From JAVBOP01 sp031550405 (lineage in GTDB: Bacteria; Bacteroidota; Ignavibacteria; Kapaibacteriales; UBA2268): a stretch of DNA of 19,698 nt. Positions 6,516 to 14,221 of the stretch are shown piece after piece; position 1 is the stretch's first letter, and every line of letters begins with the position of its first letter. The translations under genes and the position numbers were made by a program. The notes under the pieces are model-generated. The model was not told the origin of the DNA. It made no database searches and saw nothing but the letters and a program-made list of their open reading frames with translations. The DNA is taken from NCBI GenBank assembly GCA_031550405.1, contig JAVBOP010000153.1, positions 1 through 19,698 of the forward strand. The letters run 5' to 3'.

Positions 6516-7676
6516 TTATTCGACATGACTGTGAGCGCGATAGAAAAGCAGGCTGACAGAAGTATAATTCATCGAATCAAAATATATCTCGGTGTCAGTG
6601 CTTGCACCTATGTGCGGAGCAAAGTTGAACAGCTTTGAATATCTGTCAAGCGAATTTTCCTCTCTCAATTCCTCTGTTCTTGCCCGGCATGAAAATTCAA
6701 TAATTCCTATTATTCTCGAGAACTTATCTCTATTTTTCCCCTTATTGATGCGCATTGCATTTTTGGTTTCCAGCGTAATATCTCCGCACTGCATGATAAA
6801 CAATTCGCTGTTCGGCTTTATTCTGCCATAATGTTCCATTGAGCCGTCGGGCAAAATAGCTTTCACATGGTTCACGAAAAAATGGCTATTAAACACCTCT
6901 TGAGCGATGGTATATTTATTGAGAAAATTCTCAGGCAACGAATTTCGACTATGCCCAATGGCATTGCAAAAAGCGTCGCCGGCAGCAATACCATTATATT
7001 TTTTCACAATTCGATTATTGTTTCCAAATTCAGTCGGAAACAGAATATTGTCAGTTGGGCGATGATTGTGAGTAAACAGGAAATCAAATTCCAGACTGGG
7101 TTTATAAACGCCAAGAATAATATGGTTCTGGTAAATTTTTCCGTTAAAATGCACCCATTTGCCTGTGAATTTCCCGTAATTGCCAGCCATTCCACCTATT
7201 AATGGAATCATTGTATGAATTTGGAAAGTATCCAAAAATGAGTCAAAGTTATAGAAATTGTCATTATCAGAAACATCCAGCAAAAGCATTGCAAAATATT
7301 GCGTATTGGATAATTCAGATAAAGAGCACCCGAAAGCAGAAATATATTCAGCTTCAATGGATTCAAAATCAATTTCGGTATTTAAGTCTATTCCCAATAT
7401 TTTGAAATTTTCAAAAAAATCTTCATCAAACACACCTGCGATGATTGATTTTTCAAAAAATTTGTCATCGAAATATTCCCCTGAAGAAGTCAGACCGATA
7501 CAATTGCATTTGAAAGTTTCAAAAATATTTTTGGCAAACTCCGCTTGATTTATATCGGGCGATAGAAAATAAAGTATAAGTTTAGGAGAAATATTAAATT
7601 CCGCAATTTGATTAGAAATATCCTCCATTGCTTGAGTTACATCAAGATTTAATGAGAAAACAGTTCTAAAGTTCAT
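6516..7676 (-). CDS. Stand-alone FIST-domain sensory protein (copy 1)
   Basis: The 386-residue product has FIST_N then FIST_C and nothing else. FIST domains are ligand-binding signal-transduction modules, thought to sense small molecules such as amino acids, and are usually fused to output domains or encoded near them. Visible signatures: PKLILYFLSPD and NCIGLTSSGEYF in the N half, MIPLIGGMAGNYGKFTGKW in the middle, IIGIIEFSCRARTEEL and a C-terminal HIGASTDTEIYFDSMNYTSVSLLFY. No membrane helix or signal peptide, so probably cytoplasmic. I used ATG 7676; a TTG two codons upstream is possible, and neither has a clear ribosome binding site. It follows its paralogue by 27 bases, so the two are likely one operon. 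Confidence 0.85.
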   Translation of the reverse strand: MNFRTVFSLNLDVTQAMEDISNQIAEFNISPKLILYFLSPDINQAEFAKNIFETFKCNCIGLTSSGEYFDDKFFEKSIIAGVFDEDFFENFKILGIDLNTEIDFESIEAEYISAFGCSLSELSNTQYFAMLLLDVSDNDNFYNFDSFLDTFQIHTMIPLIGGMAGNYGKFTGKWVHFNGKIYQNHIILGVYKPSLEFDFLFTHNHRPTDNILFPTEFGNNNRIVKKYNGIAAGDAFCNAIGHSRNSLPENFLNKYTIAQEVFNSHFFVNHVKAILPDGSMEHYGRIKPNSELFIMQCGDITLETKNAMRINKGKNRDKFSRIIGIIEFSCRARTEELREENSLDRYSKLFNFAPHIGASTDTEIYFDSMNYTSVSLLFYRAHSHVE

Positions 7677-7703
7677 AATCAAATATTAATTTTTATTCAT
7701 AAA

Positions 7704-8828
7704 TCATTTATAGAACACGATCGAAGACGATATGTAATTGTTATAGTCATTGTAATATTCGGCATTTGAAAGCAGAGCAATATGCGGGCAAAATCCGAAC
7801 ATTTGCAAGTAATTATCTATTTTATTTTCTTCCAGTAAAAAGAAATGTCTGCCTAAACAGTTAAATTGAATTAAACCGAGAATATTTTTGCCAGCCAAAT
7901 CATTTTGCAAATGCTTGATTTTTCGGCGGGAATCTCTGATAATATCTGAATATTTCATAAGATAATATTCATTTCCCTGAATTATATCTGCAAAAAAGAG
8001 CAAAGTTCCATTTTCAAAAGCTTTATTTGTTGCAAACACCGAGAAAGAGCCGTTAGCATTTTTTACTCCTAACGGATATTTCCAAATATTGGAAAGGTAT
8101 TCCTCTCGAGAAATGTCCAAAGCATCTGTGAATGCCTTAACAGGATTTTTGCCGTTTATTTCTAAAATAGTACGACCGTCGGTATCAACATCTGTCGGTA
8201 TTAATACTGTATCTTTTGGAATATGCGAGTACATTTTTATGAATTTAAATTCATAATTTGACTTTAATACTCCAAGCATAACTGAATTGGCATAAGTATT
8301 GCCATTGTGGTGCACATAGTGTTGAGCAAAAGAAGATTGGTCGCTTGAGCTGCCGCCAATAAAAGTAACAGGAGAATATTTACTCAAATTGTTAATAAAA
8401 TAATTCTGATTTCGCGAATGAAAATCATCTAACAATAATCCAAAATATTTATCCGGTTCAAATGTTTCAAAAGGTTGATTAAAATATGCGGAGATTTCAT
8501 CGGTCAGGCTTTTAAACGGCACATCTTTTGAGCGAATGGATATTGTTTTCAAAAAATAATTTGCAAACATATTATCAGAAAATCCCATCACCACGATTGA
8601 TTTTTGCCAAAATTTTGTTCCATAATATGTTGCCGCTGTAGAACATCCGATGGAATCGCATTCCATTTTTTCGTATATCAATTTTGCCAAATTTTTTTCG
8701 GAATACTCTGCCGAAAAAAAGTACAATATTAATTTGGGCTTAAAGTTATTTTCTTTAAACGCACAGGCAATTTCTTCTATTGCACTTTGTACATTTGGAT
8801 TGTTTGAATATGTTGTAAATACAGGCAT
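7704..8828 (-). CDS. Stand-alone FIST-domain sensory protein (copy 2)
   Basis: The 374-residue product is a paralogue of the next gene: PKLILYFFSAEYSEKNLAK, DSIGCSTAATYYGTKF, VTFIGGSSSDQSSF, ILGLIQFNCLGRHFFLLEEN and HIALLSNAEYYNDYNNY align with the matching segments of copy 1. Both keep a Cys-x-x-Arg/Cys-x-Gly-Arg type motif late in FIST_C, but otherwise they have diverged greatly, so the duplication is old or they see different ligands. There is no attached kinase, GGDEF or MCP domain. ATG 8828 was preferred over TTG 8834. It ends in TGA, directly followed by a TTTATGAAT half-palindrome. It is divergent from the SpoIIE-type phosphatase across 216 bp. Confidence 0.83.
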   Translation of the reverse strand: MPVFTTYSNNPNVQSAIEEIACAFKENNFKPKLILYFFSAEYSEKNLAKLIYEKMECDSIGCSTAATYYGTKFWQKSIVVMGFSDNMFANYFLKTISIRSKDVPFKSLTDEISAYFNQPFETFEPDKYFGLLLDDFHSRNQNYFINNLSKYSPVTFIGGSSSDQSSFAQHYVHHNGNTYANSVMLGVLKSNYEFKFIKMYSHIPKDTVLIPTDVDTDGRTILEINGKNPVKAFTDALDISREEYLSNIWKYPLGVKNANGSFSVFATNKAFENGTLLFFADIIQGNEYYLMKYSDIIRDSRRKIKHLQNDLAGKNILGLIQFNCLGRHFFLLEENKIDNYLQMFGFCPHIALLSNAEYYNDYNNYISSSIVFYK

Positions 8829-9044
8829 AAGCAAATATTATATTAAAAATCAGTTTATAAACTAATCGCCCAAGCCGCATTCAGCTCAGAGAACTACTTG
8901 AAATAGACTCACAAACTTAAAATATATTGTACAAAATTTTTGCAGTATCAGGCTTCATTCTGATTTTCTTTCCTATTGCCGTTAAGATATTTTTATGTAT
9001 CTTGATTGTATAAATTGACATAAATTAATCATCAATTTCAGATT
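8829..9044. promoter_or_regulatory. Divergent control region between FIST operon and phosphatase gene
   Basis: This 216-bp gap must carry start sites for both directions. On the minus strand TAAGTTTG (8919-8912) fits TAnnTTTG for the FIST operon, without a convincing TTG upstream. On the plus side I see no clear consensus before ATG 9045. No gene-like frame is present. Confidence 0.4.
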
Positions 9045-10304
9045 ATGAAGCAAAGCAACAGCCAGAGAAATACTTTGAAAATAGTCGAACAGCTTGCAAA
9101 AGGGAAATACAGGACAGAACTTACGTTTCTGAAAACTTTGATAAAGGCAATCATAAAAAATGAAAATTTTGATATATCAGCTGGAAGAGTTTGGGAATTG
9201 GATGTAAATAATTTTAGTTATGATTTAAAATACCAGATAGGGCAATCGGCAAAACTGCCCAAACACTATAAAGTGCATATTAATGATTATCCGGTGCTGA
9301 ATAAACTGGTCGATAGCCGCACGGCAATTGATACTGAATCCAATATGTTCTTGCAATCTAAGGGAATTAACATATTTTCGGTTACGGGTATCGGCGAAAT
9401 TATCAAGATTAATAATAGCCAGTATTTCAAATATTTATTTGGGTTTACCTCTAATACTTCTAATCGCGCAAACCAGCCTTTTTCAGAAACTTTAAGCATT
9501 ATCGGGAGTGTTGCAACGATTACCTTGAGAAATATCAGTTCAAATGAAAAGCAAAAAAGGATAAATAAAGAGCTTCTGCTGGCAAATGAGATTCAAAATG
9601 ATTTGTTTCCTAAGCCGGAGCTGGATTTTAGCGACTTTCAAATTTACGGTATTTGCATGCCCGCAGGCTCCATTGGCGGAGATTATTTCGATTATGTGAA
9701 GAGTTTTAATGAGGAAGATAATCGCGTTGGGATTCTCGTGTGCGACGCCGCCAGCAAAGGTTTGCCTGCTTCTATCCAAGCCCTGTACTTATCTGGAGCA
9801 ATACGCATGGCAAATTTTTTTCGTCCCCGCATCTCCACGCTTTTATACAGACTTAACGAACTCATATTTCAGGCATTTCCTTATGACAGATTCGTAACAT
9901 TATTTTATATTGAACTAACGAGTTCCAGCAAAAGACTGGCTTTGTATGCAAATGCCGGGCATTGTCCCGCCATTCATTTCAGAAAAAACAAGCAGGAAAA
10001 TGTTGATTTTTTGAAACCGACTGCCGGATTTCTTGGACTGACAGGCAAGCAAATATTCAATGTTGAAAGTGTTACGATAGATAAAGGCGATATTTTGGTT
10101 ATCTACACTGACGGCATTACCGAGTCGCAGGACGCCAACGGCAACCAATATTCTGAAGAAAAATTAATTAATCTAATCAATGCGAATCAAAATTTATCAG
10201 CCAAGGATTTGGCGATTTGCATAATTGACGATGTCCAGCTATTTTCAGCCAGTGGCACATATTCCGACGATAAAACCGTCGTTGTAATAAAAAGAAATAT
10301 GTAG
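9045..10304 (+). CDS. PP2C-family serine phosphatase (GAF-like sensor + SpoIIE domain)
   Basis: The 419-residue product has an N-terminal sensory region (about 20-165; SAGRVWELD, INDYPVLNKL, SRTAIDTESN, FSVTGIGEII) that looks GAF-like, a short helix LLLANEIQNDLFPKP typical of the linker before SpoIIE domains, then a complete SpoIIE/RsbU-type PP2C domain. Metal-binding aspartates are all present: D213 in GGDYFDY, D234 in CDAASKGLP, D356 in YTDGITES and D408/D409 in SDDKTVVV. Such enzymes dephosphorylate anti-sigma-factor antagonists (STAS proteins) in partner-switching pathways, though no STAS or anti-sigma kinase gene lies nearby. It is divergent from two FIST sensor genes, suggesting a shared signal. 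Cytoplasmic; no membrane segment seen. Confidence 0.9.
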   Translation: MKQSNSQRNTLKIVEQLAKGKYRTELTFLKTLIKAIIKNENFDISAGRVWELDVNNFSYDLKYQIGQSAKLPKHYKVHINDYPVLNKLVDSRTAIDTESNMFLQSKGINIFSVTGIGEIIKINNSQYFKYLFGFTSNTSNRANQPFSETLSIIGSVATITLRNISSNEKQKRINKELLLANEIQNDLFPKPELDFSDFQIYGICMPAGSIGGDYFDYVKSFNEEDNRVGILVCDAASKGLPASIQALYLSGAIRMANFFRPRISTLLYRLNELIFQAFPYDRFVTLFYIELTSSSKRLALYANAGHCPAIHFRKNKQENVDFLKPTAGFLGLTGKQIFNVESVTIDKGDILVIYTDGITESQDANGNQYSEEKLINLINANQNLSAKDLAICIIDDVQLFSASGTYSDDKTVVVIKRNM

Positions 10305-10357
10305 TTTTATGAAAAAAAATTAATTGATTTATATTTCATATTTTTCAGATTCATTCA

Positions 10358-10394
10358 AAACAAAACAAGGCAGTCCATAATGAACCGCCTTGTT
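10358..10394 (-). terminator. Terminator of the mutA transcript
   Basis: AACAAGGC (10364-10371) and GCCTTGTT (10387-10394) pair perfectly, with further inner pairing. On the minus strand the stem is followed by TTGTTTTGAATG, so it serves mutA; the plus side lacks a T run. Confidence 0.7.
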
Positions 10395-10416
10395 ATAACG
10401 AACAGGTTTTATCAGC

Positions 10417-12594
10417 CTATAAAACGCCCAAATTCTTCATCAAACCGGAAACTGTTTCGTAGACGTTGGATTTTATGTGGATGAATTCATCGACGCCTGC
10501 TGCCTTGAATGCCTCAACATGCTCGGTTGGCAAGCCTGCCAAAATCACCTTAACATGCGGCTGTTGCTTCTTCAATTCCTGAACAAAACTCGGAACTACT
10601 TCAGGATAAATATCATCCATAGAGCAAATTACAACCGCTGGAGCAGCAATATTTGCTATGTCCTTAATGCCGTCCTCAGCATTTGCATAGCCAGCACCCT
10701 GCCTGATATTAAAGCCGCCAACCGCAAAGAAATCAGTCGAAAAGTCAGCACGGCCCTTGTATTGCTTCAATGTGCCAAAATTAGCGAAATACAATTCTGG
10801 AGCTTTGCCGTTTTTGGCTTTATAAGCTATTGCAGCTTCGCGCAGTCTCTCAAAAGCCGCAGCCATACGGAATGCAGGAATAGGTCTTATCTCCATCTTT
10901 TCCTGTGGTTTAGACTTAAATAAATCCATCATGGAAGCGCCTTCCTGATATGCCTTCATCATCAATTCGGCAGCAACATTGCCTTTTGCTATCATTTCAT
11001 CTGCTTTGTTTTTGTCGGACAGAAACGCTTCTGTTATTTCTCTGTAACTTACTGCTTTTTTACGGGCTTCCGCTTCCCTGACGTGTGCGTCTATCTCTGC
11101 ATGAGTAAATGTTGTCAAATTATCAACAGGCTGTTCTGCCAAGTTTGGATATTTGTTTGTACCAAGAATAGTATCCTTTCTAAGTGCTATATTATTTTCA
11201 CGCTTGGCAACGATAGCAGCAATAGCATTCTGAATGCTTTCGTTCTTCAATGCAGCTAAAATGCCGCCCTCTTTTTCTACATTGCGGAAAATATCCCAAA
11301 TTGCAGTAACAAACTGGTCTGTCAATGTTTCGATATAATATGAGCCGCCTGCCGGATCAATCGTATCCAAAATATGGGCTTCTTCTTTCAAAATCGATTG
11401 AATATTGCGTGCAATACGGCGAGAAAAACTTGAAGCCAATCCGATTTCTTCATCGAAAGTAGAAACATGCAGGCTGCTAACTCCTGCCAATGCAGCAGCT
11501 AAGCCTTCTGTTGTGCCACGAAGCATGTTCACATAGGGATCAAATTTGGTCTTGTCTATTCTTGAAGTGAAGGCATGAACTCTCATTTTTTGAGCATCTT
11601 CATCACCGCCAAACTCCTTAACTATCTTTGCCCAAACAACCTTGGCAGCACGCAGCTTTGATATTTCAATAAAGAATTTTACGCCGACCGAAAGATTAAA
11701 ATGGATATTCTTGGCAACAGTATTTATATCCAAGCCGCGATTTAGCATTTCCCTGATATAGAACACAGCTGTTGCAATTGAGTATGCTATCTCCTGAGTT
11801 GCATTCGCACCGCTGTTATGGTAAACAGTGCCATCAACAGAAATGGTATTGGATTTCGGAGAATTGCCGCTAACCATTCGCATTATAGCTGCAACCTCAT
11901 TCAGCATATAGTCGATAGGATTATCCAGCTTGCCTTGTCTTGCCAGTTGAGATATGAAGTCGAAACCGAAATTCACTTTAACTTCGCTCGGATTGATGCC
12001 ATGTTTCAGACAATATGAGCAAAATAAAGTTGCAAGCTCAAATGAATACGGAGCTGGACAGGTTGTGAGGAAATAGATTGGAGTTTTTGTTAAATCAATG
12101 CCGTTTAAAGCGTCTTCCATATCCTTCAAATCAGTGATATGAACAGCAGGACAGATGGTATTTTCGATATCAGCATTGGCAGTATATTTCTCGTCGGTCG
12201 AAACTTTGCACTTGCAGCTTCCGAACAAAGTGCGGCAATTGCAAACCCTTATGGTCAAAGCATCCTGACCGCGTTCAAGGTCGTAGCGCGCAGCTTCGTT
12301 GAATGCTTTTGGCAGCGGATAGCCTATTTCCTGGCTAATATCCCAGCTATGGTGCTTATATCCCGAACTGCAATTTCCGCGAACAAATGGGAAACTGCCC
12401 GGCAGCGATTCTGCAACATAGCCAACCTTATCTCTGTCACTTTTATTGTAGATAGGTTGTAAATCGATACCTTCGTAGGTTTGTGTGATTAATTTTTTTT
12501 CAAATGGAACACCTTTGAGCGCCACTATTGCAGCCTCTTTCCATGCTTCATAAGTAGGAATTTCAAATTCCTTTAAAAGCTCTTCTTGATTCAT
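10417..12594 (-). CDS. mutA: Methylmalonyl-CoA mutase small (beta) subunit
   Basis: The 725-residue product resembles the small subunit of the adenosylcobalamin-dependent mutase that interconverts methylmalonyl-CoA and succinyl-CoA. It has the TIM-barrel domain (ATQEIAYSIATAVFYIREML, DPAGGSYYIETLTD, VHAFTSRIDKT) and a C-terminal B12-like domain. There the cobalt-ligating DxHxxG motif found in MutB is absent; the matching segment reads LYFANFGTLKQYKGRADFSTDFFAVGGF, as in MutA proteins, which stabilise the heterodimer but do not bind cofactor. Length is longer than Propionibacterium MutA (about 638). ATG 12594 gives the expected start. Downstream there is a terminator and then an opposite-strand gene, so mutB must lie elsewhere. 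Confidence 0.9.
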   Translation of the reverse strand: MNQEELLKEFEIPTYEAWKEAAIVALKGVPFEKKLITQTYEGIDLQPIYNKSDRDKVGYVAESLPGSFPFVRGNCSSGYKHHSWDISQEIGYPLPKAFNEAARYDLERGQDALTIRVCNCRTLFGSCKCKVSTDEKYTANADIENTICPAVHITDLKDMEDALNGIDLTKTPIYFLTTCPAPYSFELATLFCSYCLKHGINPSEVKVNFGFDFISQLARQGKLDNPIDYMLNEVAAIMRMVSGNSPKSNTISVDGTVYHNSGANATQEIAYSIATAVFYIREMLNRGLDINTVAKNIHFNLSVGVKFFIEISKLRAAKVVWAKIVKEFGGDEDAQKMRVHAFTSRIDKTKFDPYVNMLRGTTEGLAAALAGVSSLHVSTFDEEIGLASSFSRRIARNIQSILKEEAHILDTIDPAGGSYYIETLTDQFVTAIWDIFRNVEKEGGILAALKNESIQNAIAAIVAKRENNIALRKDTILGTNKYPNLAEQPVDNLTTFTHAEIDAHVREAEARKKAVSYREITEAFLSDKNKADEMIAKGNVAAELMMKAYQEGASMMDLFKSKPQEKMEIRPIPAFRMAAAFERLREAAIAYKAKNGKAPELYFANFGTLKQYKGRADFSTDFFAVGGFNIRQGAGYANAEDGIKDIANIAAPAVVICSMDDIYPEVVPSFVQELKKQQPHVKVILAGLPTEHVEAFKAAGVDEFIHIKSNVYETVSGLMKNLGVL

Positions 12595-12606
12595 AGAGTT
12601 ACTTTG

Positions 12607-12632
12607 TAGATTTATGAATATTTTTTAATAAT
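12607..12632. repeat. 26-nt exact repeat, copy A (upstream of mutA)
   Basis: This is identical over 26 bases to 14196-14221. Its core on the minus strand is TTAAAAAATATTCATAAATC. It sits 13 bases upstream of the mutA ATG. Confidence 0.8.
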
Positions 12633-12669
12633 TCTCTTGATATATGCAAAACACATTATATTGCAACTG

Positions 12670-12677
12670 CAAATATA
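12670..12677 (-). promoter_or_regulatory. Candidate mutA promoter (-7 element TATATTTG)
   Basis: The minus strand reads GTATATTTGCA here, the same 11-mer as at the fabH promoter. It would give a leader of about 70 nt. No good -33 TTG is seen. Confidence 0.45.
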
Positions 12678-12912
12678 CAAAATAGTATAGAATATAGATA
12701 AGGATAATTTTTTTGTACGCTAATCATGGTTTCACTTAATTCAGCAGGTACTTTTGCCATTTGTCATAATTGCCATCTTTTATGTAACCTTTATTGTATT
12801 TGAAAACATGGAAACAGGGTACAGTATATTTTAATTTTTTTAAGGACGATTCTATGCAACCTGTTAAATTACAGGAGTTAAAAAATATAAAAACGATTGT
12901 ATAATCCGTTGT

Positions 12913-14160
12913 TCATATATTGTCGGATAATATTTTCAGCAGATTATTTAGCGCTTGAGTGGAAGCACGATATATTGCATGGATACGGCTGGTTGCGGGA
13001 AAATGGTATTCAGCGGCATGTACGCCCTCCGCAGTGGCAATAGCTATCCAAACAGTACCGACAGGTTTAGCCTCAGTGCCGCCGCTGGGACCTGCAATGC
13101 CGGTTGTAGCAATGGCATAATCACTATTAAAATGCTTCTGCACGCCCAATGCCATAGCCTCTGCCGTTTGTCTGCTAACCGCACCATATTCAGTAAGATA
13201 AGCAGTTGGAATCTCTAGCAGGTTCTCTTTAATATCGTTGTGATACGCAATCGCCCCTCCTCGAAAATATGCAGAACTGCCAGCCACACTCGTTATCAAA
13301 TGCGAAATATATCCACCGGTGCAGCTCTCGGCAACAGCAAGTGTTGCACCGCTTTGGCACAGCATTTTTCCAATGGCAAGCTCAAAAGTATCATCGTCAT
13401 ACCCCCAGACATATTCGCCAATACACGACAAAAGCAACTCCAAATGGCTCTTTATATCTATTTCTAACTGATTGATATTATTGCCGTTAGCGCTAAGGCG
13501 AAGCCGTATGATACCCATATTGGGCAGGTATGCCAGTTTGATATGTGCCGGCAATTGCGCCTCGAAACCAGCCAATTTATCGGACAAGAACGACTCACCT
13601 ATGCCATAAGTAAGCACGGTTTTGTGCAAAAAATGTTCACTCTGAAAATGGCTTTTGAGGCGGGGAATAATATCACCTGTCATAAGCTGCTGCATCTCAT
13701 AAGGCACGCCCGGCATGGCAACAACCACTTTGCCCTGATGCTCGAACCACATGCACGGAGCCGTTCCATGCTTATTTATTATGACCTCGCAGCAAGCCGG
13801 CACCTCCGCCTGCGTACGATTCGTCGCTGTTAATGGCAGTCCGCGCTGCTCAAATATTTTCCGTACATTTTCCAGAGCCTCGCTATCCATAATCAGTGGT
13901 GAATCAAAGAAGCGAGCCAGTGTGGTTTTGGTTATATCATCTTTTGTCGGACCCAGCCCGCCGGTCATAAGCACAACATCAGCAGATTTTAAGGCAATAT
14001 TCAATGCACTGGTAATTGCTTGTACGGTATCGCCAACAGTGGCAATATTGGTCAGCAGCATACCATTGGCATTCAACGCCGCAGCCATCCATGCGGCATT
14101 TGTATTTACGACCTGCCCAATGAGCAGCTCATCACCTATGTTTATTATATGTATATTCAT
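12913..14160 (-). CDS. cinA: CinA-family protein (MoaB-like + nicotinamide nucleotide amidase domains)
   Basis: The 415-residue product has the standard two-domain layout. The N-terminal MoaB/COG1058 domain (about 1-170) shows INIGDELLIGQVVNTNAAW, MTGGLGPTKDD and AMPGVPYEM. The C-terminal CinA amidase domain (about 255-415) shows the catalytic-loop motif AVAESCTGGYISHLIT and ATTGIAGPSGG...KPVGTVWIAIA. Members act in pyridine nucleotide salvage (NMN deamidase and ADP-ribose pyrophosphatase activities in some); the competence link is historical. Length matches (about 410-425). It follows the RsmI-like gene by 53 bases on the same strand, so co-transcription is likely. It ends with TGA. Which of the two activities this protein has cannot be told from sequence alone. 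Confidence 0.93.
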   Translation of the reverse strand: MNIHIINIGDELLIGQVVNTNAAWMAAALNANGMLLTNIATVGDTVQAITSALNIALKSADVVLMTGGLGPTKDDITKTTLARFFDSPLIMDSEALENVRKIFEQRGLPLTATNRTQAEVPACCEVIINKHGTAPCMWFEHQGKVVVAMPGVPYEMQQLMTGDIIPRLKSHFQSEHFLHKTVLTYGIGESFLSDKLAGFEAQLPAHIKLAYLPNMGIIRLRLSANGNNINQLEIDIKSHLELLLSCIGEYVWGYDDDTFELAIGKMLCQSGATLAVAESCTGGYISHLITSVAGSSAYFRGGAIAYHNDIKENLLEIPTAYLTEYGAVSRQTAEAMALGVQKHFNSDYAIATTGIAGPSGGTEAKPVGTVWIAIATAEGVHAAEYHFPATSRIHAIYRASTQALNNLLKILSDNI

Positions 14161-14195
14161 GGAATGGAATGGAATATATAGAATATATCTCAGTA

Positions 14196-14221
14196 TAGAT
14201 TTATGAATATTTTTTAATAAT
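14196..14221. repeat. 26-nt exact repeat, copy B (rsmI end / cinA leader)
   Basis: This is identical to 12607-12632. It overlaps the last codons and stop of the RsmI-like gene and lies 35 bases upstream of the cinA ATG. Confidence 0.8.

Larger units (their letters stand above)
12595..12912. other. Intergenic region upstream of mutA and downstream of cinA
   Basis: This 318-bp AT-rich gap holds a candidate mutA promoter (-7 element at 12670-12677) and the 26-nt repeat shared with the rsmI/cinA junction (12607-12632). A weak CCTGT/ACAGG hairpin at about 12859-12875 could belong to the cinA 3' end but has no T run. A 16-codon frame at 12854-12904 is not convincing. Confidence 0.5.

Noticed and set aside
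12854..12904. 16-codon frame MQPVKLQELKNIKTIV downstream of cinA
   Set aside because: Too short, no clear ribosome binding site, and it lies in the 3' region of a minus-strand gene; could be chance.
14161..14192. GGAAT short repeats and GAATATAT repeats before cinA
   Set aside because: Two to three copies of five to eight bases in AT-rich DNA; not enough to call a structured repeat.
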